From NCBI RefSeq assembly GCF_006715485.1, contig NZ_VFNH01000001.1:1054001-1118000 (forward strand): a stretch of 64,000 nt of DNA. The letters run 5' to 3'. The notes beneath the pieces are model-generated. The model was not told the origin of the DNA, did not search any database, and saw only the letters and a list, made by a program, of their open reading frames with translations. This document shows positions 8,937 through 18,344 of the stretch, one piece after another. Positions within the stretch are counted from its first letter, which is position 1. Every line of letters begins with the position of its first letter. The DNA comes from Herbaspirillum sp. SJZ107. Lineage in GTDB: Bacteria > Pseudomonadota > Gammaproteobacteria > Burkholderiales > Burkholderiaceae_D. Position numbers and translations under genes: made by a program.

Positions 8937-9542
8937 ATGTCAGTACCTGTATGTCAATCTCTACCATTTAGCCCTTTGCCGAGTGCTCGAGCTAGCCTAA
9001 AGCCAGGTGCACTCTACGCGATCGATGGTAATGACCGGTTCATCTACTACGGTCAAGTGGCGCCAGAGAAAAGCATTGGCTTCTTCCGTATAAGAAGCGA
9101 AATCGTCTCAATTCCTGCTGCGCTTTCTGCCGAAGTCATGTCTCGTTTCTTAGTTGGATATCCTTCCATAGGACAGGCTGTTAGATCAGGAAAGTGGTTG
9201 AGCCTTGGAACGCATCCTGTTCATACAGCGCTTCGCGACCAGGCAGCCACGGTGCAATGGCCCGTGGGTACTACGGAGGTGACTATCTGGAAGGGTGGAG
9301 TAATCATTGGAACAACCCAAGTACACGATGCAAATATCCAAGATTACGAAATTATCGCTGCGTACGACGCTGAGTTCCATGTGCCCGACCGATTGAAAAT
9401 GGACTACAACGGCAGCGCGGATGCATGGTCAGTCGGCGGAAGCATCAGACGTGAGCGTCTAAAAAAGCAAGCACTGGCTAAAAAATTTCCGGACGCACCA
9501 TGGCATCAGCTCCCACCAGACTGGGTGCCTATTGAGGAGTGA
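8937..9542 (+). CDS. Hypothetical protein, 201 aa
   Basis: No signal peptide or membrane segment. The N-terminal part (LKPGALYAIDGNDRFIYYGQV, residues 21-41) looks like the opening of barrel-like immunity families such as Imm26, in which a 'GDvfaI...grfgyGqV' strand pair is typical; this is a weak resemblance only. The C-terminus is basic then acidic and ends VPIEE. No toxin gene is next to it. It sits between two copies of the dispersed repeat. Confidence 0.55.
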   Translation: MSVPVCQSLPFSPLPSARASLKPGALYAIDGNDRFIYYGQVAPEKSIGFFRIRSEIVSIPAALSAEVMSRFLVGYPSIGQAVRSGKWLSLGTHPVHTALRDQAATVQWPVGTTEVTIWKGGVIIGTTQVHDANIQDYEIIAAYDAEFHVPDRLKMDYNGSADAWSVGGSIRRERLKKQALAKKFPDAPWHQLPPDWVPIEE

Positions 9543-9543
9543 C

Positions 9544-9568
9544 TTCCGCTTTGGGTCGACAGCGGACG
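9544..9568 (-). repeat. Dispersed palindromic repeat, single right arm
   Basis: Minus strand has GTCCGC, a central GTCGACCCA and ends AGCGGA. Begins two bases after the stop codon of the 201-aa gene and could act as its transcription-end hairpin. Confidence 0.6.
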
Positions 9569-9653
9569 TACACGGCCTTGGTTAGGCACCCAGCAGTTAA
9601 GGGACGAGCAGACAGCGATCCACATTCCTTTCGCTCGCCTGCTTCAGACGCTC

Positions 9654-10595
9654 TTAGCTCACGCCGGCAGCGCGCTCGACCGGACAATTCATCGTCAGCA
9701 TGCGCGCCAGCGGCGGATGGCTGCGCATCCGCTCGCGCCACCAGCGCAGTGCGGCGCCATCCTCGCCGGTGCGCCAGGCCAGGTACAAAGTCTCGTCCGG
9801 CTTGGGTTCCTCGACCGCCTTGGCCACCAGGCGGCCGGCGGCGATATCCGCACGGGCCCAGGCTTCGGGCAGGAAGCCGAACCCGAGGCCGGCCAGCTGG
9901 AATTCGTATTTGGTCTGCATGTCGGGCACCGTGATGGTGTCCTGGCCGAACAGCAGGCCGACGGTGCGCGCCTGCAGCGTGCGCACCGAATCGGCGACGG
10001 ACACGGCGCGGTAGGGCGCCAGGTCGGCCTTGCCGAGGCGGTGCGGCACCCGTGCCAGCGAATGGCTAGGGGCCACCACGAACACGAAGCTCATGTGGGC
10101 CAGCGGCTCGGCCGTGTAGCCGCCGCCGGACGGGCCTTCGCCGGCGGCGCCCACCAGCAGGTCGACGCGCCGGTCCAGCAGGCTTTCCCAGGTGCCGGAC
10201 AGCGCTTCCTTGACGATGCGCAGGCGGGTCTGATCGGCCGCTTCGTAAAAGGCGCGGATGTCGTCCTGCAGCCCGAGCGGCGACAGCGCCGAATCGACCC
10301 CGATCGCGAATTCGGTCTCCCAGCCGGACGCGACGCGCCGCACCCGGCTCTCGAGGTCGCTCGCCGCTTTCAACAGGTAGCGTCCTTCCTTCAGCAGCTC
10401 CTCGCCGGCCGCGGTGAGCACCACGCGCGGACCGAAACGTTCGAACAATTGCACGCCAAGGTCTTCCTCGAGCTTGGACACGGTGTACGAAATCGTCGAT
10501 GGCACCCGGAACAATTCTTTCGCAGCACTGGAAAAGCTGCCGCGGCGGGCGATGGTGTCGACGGTGAGGAGGGCATCGAGACTGAGTTTGAGCAT
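9654..10595 (-). CDS. LysR-family transcriptional regulator
   Basis: 313 residues, normal LTTR length. The winged helix-turn-helix is at residues 1-65 (LDALLTVDTIARRGSFSSAA, then LEEDLGVQLFER), followed by a LysR substrate-binding domain to ~300. It is transcribed divergently from osmC and pirin-type genes, the arrangement of an LTTR that controls its divergent neighbours; a dyad that could be its operator lies in the gap (separate entry). The effector cannot be read from sequence. The first Met with MLKLSLDAL is the natural start. Confidence 0.93.
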   Translation of the reverse strand: MLKLSLDALLTVDTIARRGSFSSAAKELFRVPSTISYTVSKLEEDLGVQLFERFGPRVVLTAAGEELLKEGRYLLKAASDLESRVRRVASGWETEFAIGVDSALSPLGLQDDIRAFYEAADQTRLRIVKEALSGTWESLLDRRVDLLVGAAGEGPSGGGYTAEPLAHMSFVFVVAPSHSLARVPHRLGKADLAPYRAVSVADSVRTLQARTVGLLFGQDTITVPDMQTKYEFQLAGLGFGFLPEAWARADIAAGRLVAKAVEEPKPDETLYLAWRTGEDGAALRWWRERMRSHPPLARMLTMNCPVERAAGVS

Positions 10596-10603
10596 GGCGG
10601 CAA

Positions 10604-10627
10604 TCTATCGAAAAAATCGATGATAGA
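10604..10627. promoter_or_regulatory. Candidate LysR operator
   Basis: TCTATC (10604-10609) and GATAGA (10622-10627) form an interrupted dyad with an AT-rich centre, just upstream of the lysR start and in the divergent lysR/osmC gap. It fits the T-N11-A-type dyad bound by LTTRs. Binding is inferred. Confidence 0.45.
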
Positions 10628-10704
10628 CAAGAAAATAACTCGTTTTCTTTAGGATGGCGGCTTGTCCATAATGAGGTCCATCACATCGAGAACGGGAGGG
10701 CACC

Positions 10705-11088
10705 ATGGAAGTGACGACGCACCGCGGCACCGGGCCGCTGCAGCAGGTGATCGAGATCGGACCGCATCGCATCCTGACCGACGTCGCTCCGCAGTTCGGC
10801 GGCGAGGCCAGCGGTCCCGAACCGCATGATATCCTGGCCGCGGCGCTGGCGGCCTGCACCACGCTGACCGTCAACCTGTATGCCAAGCGCAAGGGCTACG
10901 CACTGGACGAGGTCCGGGTCGGCATCCGCCACGGCCAGGAAGGCGCGGCCTATGCCCTGCACCGTACGATTCACTACATCGGCCAGTTGTCCGACGACGA
11001 AAAAGCGCGCCTGACCGAGGTCGCCAACAAATGCCCGGTCCACAAGACCCTGTCCGGGCAGATCAATATCACCACGGAGGCAAATTAA
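10705..11088 (+). CDS. OsmC family protein (peroxiredoxin-like)
   Basis: 127 residues, normal for the short OsmC/YhfA-type family. The two redox cysteines are in AACTTLTV (about residue 52) and NKCPVHKTL (about residue 112), and the [12 protein letters not shown] helix is intact. OsmC proteins reduce organic hydroperoxides with thiols, so this is expected to be a cytoplasmic peroxide-detoxifying protein. It is the first gene of a bicistron with the pirin gene (2-base gap) and is divergent from the LysR gene, which probably regulates both. Confidence 0.92.
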   Translation: MEVTTHRGTGPLQQVIEIGPHRILTDVAPQFGGEASGPEPHDILAAALAACTTLTVNLYAKRKGYALDEVRVGIRHGQEGAAYALHRTIHYIGQLSDDEKARLTEVANKCPVHKTLSGQINITTEAN

Positions 11089-11090
11089 TC

Positions 11091-12029
11091 ATGAGCACCC
11101 TCGATCCGCACCATCTCGACGACGACAGCATGCTCGAGACCATCGTTGTCCCGCGCACCCACGACCTCGGCGACGGTTTCGAAGTGCGGCGCGCGCTGCC
11201 GCACAAGGACCGCCGCATGGTCGGTCCCTTCGTCTTCCTCGACCAGATGGGACCGCACGTGTTCCAGCCGGGGCGCGGCATCGACGTGCGCCCGCATCCG
11301 CACATCGGACTGGCTACCGTCACCTATCTGCTGTCTGGCGAGATCTCGCACCGCGACAGCCTGGGCACCGTGCAGGACATCAAGCCGGGCGAAGTCAACT
11401 GGATGACGGCCGGGAAGGGCATCGTCCACTCCGAGCGCACCGGCCCGGGCCCGCGCGCGGCCGGCTCGATCCTGTCGGGGCTGCAGTGCTGGGTGGCGCT
11501 GCCCAAGGCGAAGGAAGAGATCGATCCGGGCTTCGTCCACCTCGGCACCGAGGCGCTGCCGACGATCGAGGGCGACGGCGCGCATGCCCGCATCATCGCC
11601 GGCGACTATTTCGGGAAGCGCTCGCCGGTGCCGGTGGCATCGCCGATGTTCTACGTCGATCTGGTCCTGCAGCCGGGCGCGCGCCTGGCCATGCCGGCCG
11701 AGTATCCGGAGCAGGCGCTGTACGTGGTCGAGGGTTCGCTCGACCTGGGCCGGGACGGGATGTTCGGCGCCGGCCAGCTGGTGGTGCTGAAACCCGGCGC
11801 CAGCCTGACGCTGGCGGCGGCCGGCGGTGCGGGCGCGCGCGTGATGCTGCTGGGCGGCGAGCCGATGGACGGTCCGCGCTACCTGACCTGGAACTTCGTG
11901 TCGAGTTCGGAAGACCGGATCGAGCAGGCCAAGGAAGACTGGCGCGCGCGCCGTTTTGCGGATGTGCCGGGCGAGACCGAGTTCATTCCGCTGCCGGACC
12001 TGCCGGGACGGCCGGTGCGTTATCCCTGA
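11091..12029 (+). CDS. Pirin family protein
   Basis: 312 residues with an N-terminal cupin holding the metal-binding HPHIGL motif at about residues 65-70 and HSERTG near 112, and a C-terminal pirin domain ending in the [11 protein letters not shown] tail typical of the family. Bacterial pirins are iron cupins; some have quercetinase activity and others modulate metabolic enzymes. I chose ATG 11091, preceded by GGAGG, rather than the longer frame starting inside osmC. The 3' end overlaps the convergent TetR gene by 47 bases. Confidence 0.92.
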   Translation: MSTLDPHHLDDDSMLETIVVPRTHDLGDGFEVRRALPHKDRRMVGPFVFLDQMGPHVFQPGRGIDVRPHPHIGLATVTYLLSGEISHRDSLGTVQDIKPGEVNWMTAGKGIVHSERTGPGPRAAGSILSGLQCWVALPKAKEEIDPGFVHLGTEALPTIEGDGAHARIIAGDYFGKRSPVPVASPMFYVDLVLQPGARLAMPAEYPEQALYVVEGSLDLGRDGMFGAGQLVVLKPGASLTLAAAGGAGARVMLLGGEPMDGPRYLTWNFVSSSEDRIEQAKEDWRARRFADVPGETEFIPLPDLPGRPVRYP

Positions 12030-12579
12030 CCCCGTCCGATACCGACAGCGCCGCGTTCACGGCCTCCAGGATGCGTTGCGAGGTCGGCTTGTCAATGACG
12101 CTGCGTGCCAGCGTCAGCGCCCCGACCATGGCGGCCAGCGCCACCAGGCCCTGATGGGGGCCGGCTTCCAGCGTGCAGGCGTCGAGCCGGCGCGCGTAGC
12201 GGGCCACCAGCACGTCGGTATTCGCGTTCGGCGTGCCGCGCAGGCCCAGTTCGGCCGCCAGCGAGGACAGCGGGCAGCCGTGGCCCGGATCGTCGCGGTG
12301 CTGCGGCGACAGGTACTCGTCGATGAAGGCGCGCAGCTGGGCCGTGTTCTCCGGCTTGGGCCAGCGCTCGAGCGACTGCTCGACGGCGGTGTCGAGGGCC
12401 GCGTCGACCAGCGCCTGCTTGGTAGGGAAATGGGCGTAGAAGGCGCCGTGGGTCAGGCCCACGCCCTGCATCAGGGGCGCCAGCCCGGTGCCGCAGATGC
12501 CGTCGCGGCGCATGCGTTGCGCCGCCTCGTCGAGGATGCGCTCGCGTGTTTCTGCCTTGTGTTCTTCGGTGTATCGCAT
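11983..12579 (-). CDS. TetR/AcrR-family transcriptional regulator
   Basis: 198 residues. The DNA-binding domain occupies residues ~8-55, with the [21 protein letters not shown] recognition-helix region characteristic of the family (regulators of this group often control oxidoreductase or efflux genes). A TetR_C-like ligand domain follows, with [11 protein letters not shown]. The 3' end overlaps the pirin gene on the opposite strand by 47 bases. The target is not evident; no divergent gene shares its promoter. Confidence 0.92.
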   Translation of the reverse strand: MRYTEEHKAETRERILDEAAQRMRRDGICGTGLAPLMQGVGLTHGAFYAHFPTKQALVDAALDTAVEQSLERWPKPENTAQLRAFIDEYLSPQHRDDPGHGCPLSSLAAELGLRGTPNANTDVLVARYARRLDACTLEAGPHQGLVALAAMVGALTLARSVIDKPTSQRILEAVNAALSVSDGVRDNAPAVPAGPAAE

Positions 12580-12659
12580 GTGCTACTGCCGTCCGTTGCC
12601 GACTGGTAATAATAGAATGCCGGCCGGGAGGGGCTGCGGGGGACGGGCAGCGGGCTGGC

Positions 12660-12677
12660 GCGGACCGGAAGGTCCGC
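12660..12677. terminator. GC hairpin downstream of the GGDEF/EAL gene
   Basis: GCGGACC-GGAA-GGTCCGC: a 7-bp stem capped by a GNRA-type tetraloop, about 100 bases past the stop of the minus-strand GGDEF/EAL gene. No T tract, so termination is uncertain. Confidence 0.35.
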
Positions 12678-12775
12678 AGCTTTGTGCGTGGCGGTGCTTC
12701 GGACACGCTGGAAACAGTCTAGCAGAGAAGCCGGAATTCGCTTGCACAATTGACAACTGATGCTGCCGGCCTGCC

Positions 12776-14668
12776 TCAAGCCACCGGCTCGGCTGCCCGC
12801 GCCGCGTGGCGGCGCAGGTAGGCGGCGCATTCGGCCGCCGGCAGCGGCTTGCTGAATACATAGCCCTGGATGTGGTCGCACCCCGCGGCGCGCAGCGCAT
12901 CCAGCTGGGCGATGTTCTCGACGCCTTCGGCGATCACTTCCAGGCGCAGGCTGTGGGCCATGGCGATGATGGCGCGCACCATGGCCAGCGATTCGGCGCT
13001 CTGGTGCATGTCGAGCACGAAGGAACGGTCGATCTTGAGCTTGTCGACCGGCAGCCGCTTGAGGTAGCTGAGGCTGGAGTAGCCGGTGCCGAAATCGTCG
13101 ATGCTGAGCGTGACGCCGAGCTCGCGCAGGCGCGTCATCAGGGCGGCGCTGCGTGCCGGGTCGTCGATCGAGATGCTTTCGGTCAGCTCGAGTTCGAGCA
13201 TGCCCGGCGGCAGCTGGGCATCGCGCATCGCGGCGTCGACGGTGGCGACGATGTCGGTGGCGAGGAACTGGCGCGCCGACAGGTTGACGGCGAAGTTGAC
13301 GTCGGGGACGCCTTCTGCATGCCAGGCGCGGCTCTGGGCGATCGCGCTTTTCAGCACCCACTCGCCGATCGAGACGATCAGCCCGGATTCCTCGGCGATC
13401 GGGATGAATTCCACCGGCGACACGGTGCCGTGCTCCGGATGGTGCCAGCGCAGCAGCACCTCGATGCCGGCCACGGCGCCGCTGCGCAGGTCGATCTTGG
13501 GCTGGTACACCAGGAATAGCTCGTCCTGGTCGAGCGCGCGGCGCAGCTGGCTTTCCAGCGTCAGCTTGCGGTTGACGGCCCGCTTCAGCTCTTCGGAAAA
13601 ACGCTGGATCTGGCCGCCGCCGAGCGCCTTGGCGCGGCGCATGGCCATCGCCGCATTGTTCAGCAGCAGGTCGCCGTTCTCGCCGTCGTCGGGGCAGATT
13701 GCGTAGCCGATGCTGCAGGTGAGGGGGATCGGGCCGCCGGGCGTCATGTATTCGTGGTGCACTGCCTGCATCAGCTGGCGCAGGCGGTCGCGCGCGGCGC
13801 TGTCGTCGCCCAGGCCCGGCAGCAGCAGCACGAATTCGTCGTTGCCGGCGCGCGCCAGCATGTCGCCGGGGCGCAGCAGCGCCTGCAGGCTGCGCGTGAT
13901 CGTCACCAGCGCCTTGTCGCCGCCGTGGTGGCCGAGCAGCTCGTTGAGGCGCTTGAACTTGTCGACGTTGATCGAGGCAACCAGGGTTTTCCCCTGCGCC
14001 CCGTTGTCGCCCATGGCCGCCAGGTGCTTTTCCACGGCGCGCACCAGCGACTGGCGGTTGGCCAGGCCGGTCAGTACGTCGTGGTTGAGCAGGAATTCGA
14101 CCTGGCCGGCCGCCGAGGACAGTTCGGCATTCGACGGGTCGAGTTCCATGTGGGCGTACAGCGAGCGCGCGGCGCTGGCCAGCTGGCGGTGCTGGATCAG
14201 GCCCTCGACCATGCGTGCCAGGTCGCGCAGGATGTCGAGTTCGTCCTGGCCGAGCGTGCGCGGGACGCGGTCCAGCACGCACAGGGTGCTGATCGCCATG
14301 CGGTCGATCGAGAACAGCTGCACGCCGGCGTAGAAGCGCACGTGCTGCTCGCCGGTGACCAGCGGGTTGTCGGCGAAGCGCGGGTCGAGCAGGGCGTCGG
14401 GCACCACCAGCGGTTCGTGTTCGAGGATGGCGTGGCCGCAGAACGAGACCGTGCGCGGCGACTCGGTAGGTGTGAACCCGCAGCGCGACTTGAACCACTG
14501 GATATCCTTGTCGACCAGCGACACCAGCGAAATCGGCATCTTCAGCAGGCGCGCCGCCATGCGCGTGATGCGGTCGAAGGCGTCTTCCGGCGCGCTGCCG
14601 AGCAGGCGGGTGGCATACAGCGCGGCCAGGCGGCGCGCTTCGTCGAGAGGGATGTCCGGAGCTTGCAT
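12776..14668 (-). CDS. GAF-GGDEF-EAL protein, probable c-di-GMP phosphodiesterase
   Basis: 630 residues from ATG 14668 (GGAAAG upstream). A GAF domain covers about 15-165 (SFCGHAIL, then FYAGVQLFS), a GGDEF domain about 205-355 and an EAL domain about 370-620. The cyclase signature is degenerate (RAGNDEF instead of GGDEF), so that domain is probably a regulatory GTP-binding module. The EAL domain reads EVL but keeps the catalytic landmarks NLSARQF, ELTES, DDFGTGYSSL, DKLKID and AEGVE, plus QGYVFSKPL. No membrane segment. Hydrolysis of c-di-GMP controlled by a GAF-sensed ligand is the likely role. Confidence 0.92.
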   Translation of the reverse strand: MQAPDIPLDEARRLAALYATRLLGSAPEDAFDRITRMAARLLKMPISLVSLVDKDIQWFKSRCGFTPTESPRTVSFCGHAILEHEPLVVPDALLDPRFADNPLVTGEQHVRFYAGVQLFSIDRMAISTLCVLDRVPRTLGQDELDILRDLARMVEGLIQHRQLASAARSLYAHMELDPSNAELSSAAGQVEFLLNHDVLTGLANRQSLVRAVEKHLAAMGDNGAQGKTLVASINVDKFKRLNELLGHHGGDKALVTITRSLQALLRPGDMLARAGNDEFVLLLPGLGDDSAARDRLRQLMQAVHHEYMTPGGPIPLTCSIGYAICPDDGENGDLLLNNAAMAMRRAKALGGGQIQRFSEELKRAVNRKLTLESQLRRALDQDELFLVYQPKIDLRSGAVAGIEVLLRWHHPEHGTVSPVEFIPIAEESGLIVSIGEWVLKSAIAQSRAWHAEGVPDVNFAVNLSARQFLATDIVATVDAAMRDAQLPPGMLELELTESISIDDPARSAALMTRLRELGVTLSIDDFGTGYSSLSYLKRLPVDKLKIDRSFVLDMHQSAESLAMVRAIIAMAHSLRLEVIAEGVENIAQLDALRAAGCDHIQGYVFSKPLPAAECAAYLRRHAARAAEPVA

Positions 14669-14877
14669 GGTGCGCTTTCCAGGTCGAGACGAGTCAGACG
14701 GATTCTGCCATGCGACAAGAGTTTGTGCCACACCGTTCAGCTCCCGGACACAATTGCCGGTGCGTATCGAATTCTGCCCCCGAATGGTGCACGCAAAGCT
14801 TGCGCTTTGTCGTGCGCGCGTCTTGCTTTAACATGCCGCGAGCCGTGTCGTCGCGCGGCACGGATCTGGAGACCATC

Positions 14878-15606
14878 ATGAAAGCCATCGTAACCGGCCA
14901 TACCAAGGGCCTCGGCGCCTCGCTGGCGTATAACCTGCTGGCGCGCGGCGTGCCGGTGCTCGGCGTGGCGCGCACGCGCGCGCCCAAGCTGGCGGCCGAA
15001 TTCCCCGAGCTGTTCGACGAGGTCGAGCTCGACCTGGCCGACGGCACTGCGCTGGCACAGTGGCTGGACGGCCACGCGCTGGCGGATTACCTGGACGGCA
15101 CCGGCGCCGTCCTGTTGCTGAACAATGCCGGCATGGTCAGCCCGGTCGGACCGCTGGAACAGCAGGACCCGCAGGCGGTGCTGCGCGCGGTGGCGCTGAA
15201 CGTGGCGGCGCCGCTGGCGCTGTCGGCGGCGGTGGCGCGCGCCAGCAGCGGGGCGCAGCGGCGCATCCTGCATATTTCCAGCGGCGCCGGACGGAATGCC
15301 TATCCCGGCTGGAGCGTGTATTGCGGCACCAAGGCGGCGCTCGACCACCACGCGCGCGCGGTGGCCATGGACGAGCAGCACGGCGTCAGGATCTGCAGCC
15401 TGGCGCCGGGCGTGATCGACACCGGCATGCAGGCCGAGATCCGCGCGACGCCCACCGCCAGCTTCCCGATGCGCCAGCGCTTCGTCGACCTGAAGGAAAC
15501 CGGCAGCCTGGCCGATGCCGACGAGTGCGCCGAGCGCCTGGTCGATTACCTGCTGGGCGCCGGCTACGGCGACGAGGTGGTGGCCGACCTGCGTTCGCTG
15601 GGCTGA
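14878..15606 (+). CDS. SDR-family NAD(P)-dependent oxidoreductase
   Basis: 242 residues with the classical short-chain dehydrogenase layout: a nucleotide-binding TGHTKGLG at residues 5-12, NNAG at ~81-84, the catalytic serine in HISSGAG and YCGTK carrying the Tyr/Lys pair. Similar proteins are annotated as benzil reductase- or sepiapterin reductase-like, but the substrate is not determinable. ATG 14878 has GGAG upstream and starts directly at the Rossmann strand; the longer open frame to 14710 is non-coding in character. Convergent with the GST gene. Confidence 0.9.
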   Translation: MKAIVTGHTKGLGASLAYNLLARGVPVLGVARTRAPKLAAEFPELFDEVELDLADGTALAQWLDGHALADYLDGTGAVLLLNNAGMVSPVGPLEQQDPQAVLRAVALNVAAPLALSAAVARASSGAQRRILHISSGAGRNAYPGWSVYCGTKAALDHHARAVAMDEQHGVRICSLAPGVIDTGMQAEIRATPTASFPMRQRFVDLKETGSLADADECAERLVDYLLGAGYGDEVVADLRSLG

Positions 15607-15613
15607 TACCCCG

Positions 15614-16324
15614 TCACTTGGCAGGCACCGCGGGTATCTTGAGGCCCTTGGCCACCGCCGGCCGCGCCAGGAAGGCCTGCAGCACGCGCTGCACGTTCGG
15701 CAGCCGGTCGGCCCCGACCAGGTCGCCGGCGCCATAGAAGTTCAGCAGACCGTTTATCCAGGGGAAGGTGCTGATGTCGGCGATCGTGTAGGCGTCGCCC
15801 ATGATCCAGCTGCGCCCGTCGAGGCGCCGTTCCAGCACGCCGAGCAGGCGCTTGCTTTCGTCGAGGAAGCGCTGCTGCGGGCGCTTGTCTTCCCAGTCCT
15901 TGCCGGCGAATTTCAGGAAGAAGCCGAGCTGGCCGAACATCGGGCCGATGCCGCCGTTCTGGAACATCACCCACTGCAGGGTCTCGTAGCGGCCCGCCGC
16001 ATCGCCCGGGATGCACTGGCCGGTCTTCTCCGCCAGGTACATCAGGATCGCACCCGATTCCCACAGCGCCAGCGGCGCGCCGCCGGGGCCGTTCGGATCG
16101 ATGATGGCCGGGATCTTGTTGTTCGGGTTCAGCGACAGGTACTCGGGCGAGTTCTGGTCGCCCTTCTCGAACGCGACCCGGTGCACCTCGTAGGGCAGGC
16201 CGGTTTCTTCCAGCATGATCGCGGCCTTGACGCCGTTCGGCGTCGGCATCGAATACAGCTGCAGGCGGTCGGGGTGCTGCGCCGGCCACTTGCGCGTGAC
16301 CTCGAAACGGTTCAGGTCTGTCAT
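15614..16324 (-). CDS. Glutathione S-transferase, YghU/YfcG-like
   Basis: 236 residues. A thioredoxin-fold GST N-domain with TPNGVKAAIMLEE, NPNNKIPAI and the glutathione-binding ESGAILMYLAEK, then an all-helical C-domain containing IADISTFPW. The TPNG motif in place of a catalytic Tyr/Ser/Cys is typical of the Nu-class (YfcG/YghU) enzymes, which act as disulfide-bond reductases and peroxidases on glutathione. ATG 16324 is chosen because GAGGA precedes it; the frame is open further upstream without family similarity. Confidence 0.9.
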   Translation of the reverse strand: MTDLNRFEVTRKWPAQHPDRLQLYSMPTPNGVKAAIMLEETGLPYEVHRVAFEKGDQNSPEYLSLNPNNKIPAIIDPNGPGGAPLALWESGAILMYLAEKTGQCIPGDAAGRYETLQWVMFQNGGIGPMFGQLGFFLKFAGKDWEDKRPQQRFLDESKRLLGVLERRLDGRSWIMGDAYTIADISTFPWINGLLNFYGAGDLVGADRLPNVQRVLQAFLARPAVAKGLKIPAVPAK

Positions 16325-16475
16325 GGCATCCTCGTCACGATTGATTGTGGACCCCATGGTAACAAAGGGCGCGTAACCATGGTGCGCGAGCTCGGCATTG
16401 ATCGGCCGCAAGGTCTGAAAAAGCATTGAATGGGAGCATGGATATTGGTCCCGGACAATCAGCCCTGAGGTCTCA

Positions 16476-18344
16476 ATGGACGAGCTGTTGCGCTATTACG
16501 AAGAAGAGCTGGGCCTGTTCGGCCAGTTCGCGCGCGAATTCCGCGCCCGCTACCCGAAGCCGGCCGGCGAATTGCACCTGTCCGGCGAGACCTACGAAGA
16601 CCCGGCGGTGGCGCGCCTGATCCAGTCGGTGGCCCTGATGAGCGCGCGCATCAAGAAGCGCCTCGACGACGATTACCCGAAATTCACCGAAGCGCTGCTG
16701 GAAAGCCTGTATCCGCACTACCTGCGGCCGCTGCCCTCGTACTCGGTGGTCCAGGTCGGCTACCGCGGCGAGGGCGAGACGCCGCAGGCCCAGGCCGTGC
16801 TGGCGCGCGGCACCATGCTGCGCACCGGCGCCGGCCACGACACCCCGTGCCAGTTCCGTACCGTGTACGACGTCGCGCTGGCGCCGCTCGCCGTCAGCGG
16901 CGTCGCATTTTCGCCGATGATGACGGCCCCGCGCGCCACGCGCCTGCCGCGCGGGGTCGGCGCCGGCATCGCCATCACCCTGTCCGTTAGCGCAGGCCGC
17001 GCCGACCTGCGCACCGTGCTGCCGTCCAGCCTGCGCCTGTTCGCCGACGGCGAAGCCTCGCTGCGCGCGGCGCTGCTCGATACCCTGTTCCTGCGCTGCG
17101 CCGGCGCCTGGCTGCAGGCCGGCGACGAGCCGGGCTGGCTGCCTTTGGCGCAAGTCCCGCTGCGCCTGGCCGGCTTCGACGAGGCCGACGCCATGCTGCC
17201 GTTCCCGGCGCGCACGCACCCCGCGTTGCGCCTGCTGACCGAGTATTTCTGCTACCCGGAGAAATTCAACTTCATCGACCTCGACCTGGACGCACTGCGG
17301 ACACTGCTGCCGCCGCGCTGCACGCGTTTCACGCTGCACCTGGGCGTGAGCGGCATCGCGCCCGATTCGGACACCGCCCACCTGCTGTCGAACCTGTCGC
17401 CGCGCAACCTGCTGGCGGGCTGCACCCCGGTGATCAATCTGTTCCCGAAGGCCGGTGCGCCGCTGCAGCTGTCGTATACCAGCGCCGATTACCCGCTGCT
17501 GGCCGACACCGCGCACGCGGCCGACTATGAAATCCACAGCGTCGATGCGGTGCGCCTGGTGCGCGACAGCGCCGGCGCCGCAGCCGTCACCCATTTCACG
17601 CCGCTGTACGCCCCGGCCGAGACGGGCACCGGGCCGGATGCGCCGCCGGAGCGCGGCAAGGGGCGCATGCATTACTGGATCTTGCGGCGCGACCATGCCA
17701 CCGCCGCCGTCAGCCCCGGCCACGAGATGCGCATCGCGCTGGTCGACGCCGACTTCCGCAGCACCGAGACCGCCGGCGCCACCCTGTCGACCGATCTCAC
17801 CTGCAGCAACCGGGATGCGCCGGCGCGGCTGCGCTACGGCAACCCGCAGGGCGACCTGCGCACCGACGAGCTGTCCGGCGTTGCGCCGATCCGGCTGCTG
17901 CGCAAGCCGACCCCGACCTGGCGCTTCGACAGCGCCCGCGGCGCCCACTGGCGCCTGATCGCCCACCTGTCGCCCAACTTGGCCGGGGTGACGATGGCGG
18001 GGCTGGCCGATTTCCAGAAGATGCTGTCGCTGTACGACCTGCCGCGCTCGCCGGTGGCCGAGCGCCAGATCGCCGGCATCGTCGGCCTCGAGCACGGCGC
18101 GGTGCGGGCCTGGGTCAGGACGGCGCCGGTAGCGACCCTGATGCCCGGCATCGGTATCCGCGTCACGGTCGACGAAGACGCCTTTACGGGTACCGGGCTG
18201 GCGGTGTTCGTGCGCGTGCTCGACCATTATTTTGCGCTGAACGCCCAGCTGAATTGTTTTACCCGCCTGCAGGTGGTGGCGCAGGGCAGCGGCCGCGAGA
18301 TCGTCACCTGCGCGGCGCGCACCAGCGTGCGGGAATGCCCGTGA
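16476..18344 (+). CDS. tssF: Type VI secretion baseplate subunit TssF
   Basis: 622 residues, typical TssF (ImpG/VasA) length. The N-terminus LLRYYEEELGLFGQFAREF, DDDYPKFTEALLESLYPHYLRP and the C-terminal LNCFTRLQV strand are signatures of the family. TssF, with TssG and TssK, forms the wedge of the phage-like T6SS baseplate in the cytoplasm. The gene overlaps tssG by 10 bases, so the two are translated together, matching the TssF2-TssG wedge. No other T6SS gene is found in this window, upstream or downstream. Confidence 0.95.
   Translation: MDELLRYYEEELGLFGQFAREFRARYPKPAGELHLSGETYEDPAVARLIQSVALMSARIKKRLDDDYPKFTEALLESLYPHYLRPLPSYSVVQVGYRGEGETPQAQAVLARGTMLRTGAGHDTPCQFRTVYDVALAPLAVSGVAFSPMMTAPRATRLPRGVGAGIAITLSVSAGRADLRTVLPSSLRLFADGEASLRAALLDTLFLRCAGAWLQAGDEPGWLPLAQVPLRLAGFDEADAMLPFPARTHPALRLLTEYFCYPEKFNFIDLDLDALRTLLPPRCTRFTLHLGVSGIAPDSDTAHLLSNLSPRNLLAGCTPVINLFPKAGAPLQLSYTSADYPLLADTAHAADYEIHSVDAVRLVRDSAGAAAVTHFTPLYAPAETGTGPDAPPERGKGRMHYWILRRDHATAAVSPGHEMRIALVDADFRSTETAGATLSTDLTCSNRDAPARLRYGNPQGDLRTDELSGVAPIRLLRKPTPTWRFDSARGAHWRLIAHLSPNLAGVTMAGLADFQKMLSLYDLPRSPVAERQIAGIVGLEHGAVRAWVRTAPVATLMPGIGIRVTVDEDAFTGTGLAVFVRVLDHYFALNAQLNCFTRLQVVAQGSGREIVTCAARTSVRECP

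Noticed and set aside
6500-9600. Insertion sequence or prophage
   Set aside because: No transposase, integrase or phage structural gene is visible; only small orphan genes and palindromic repeats.
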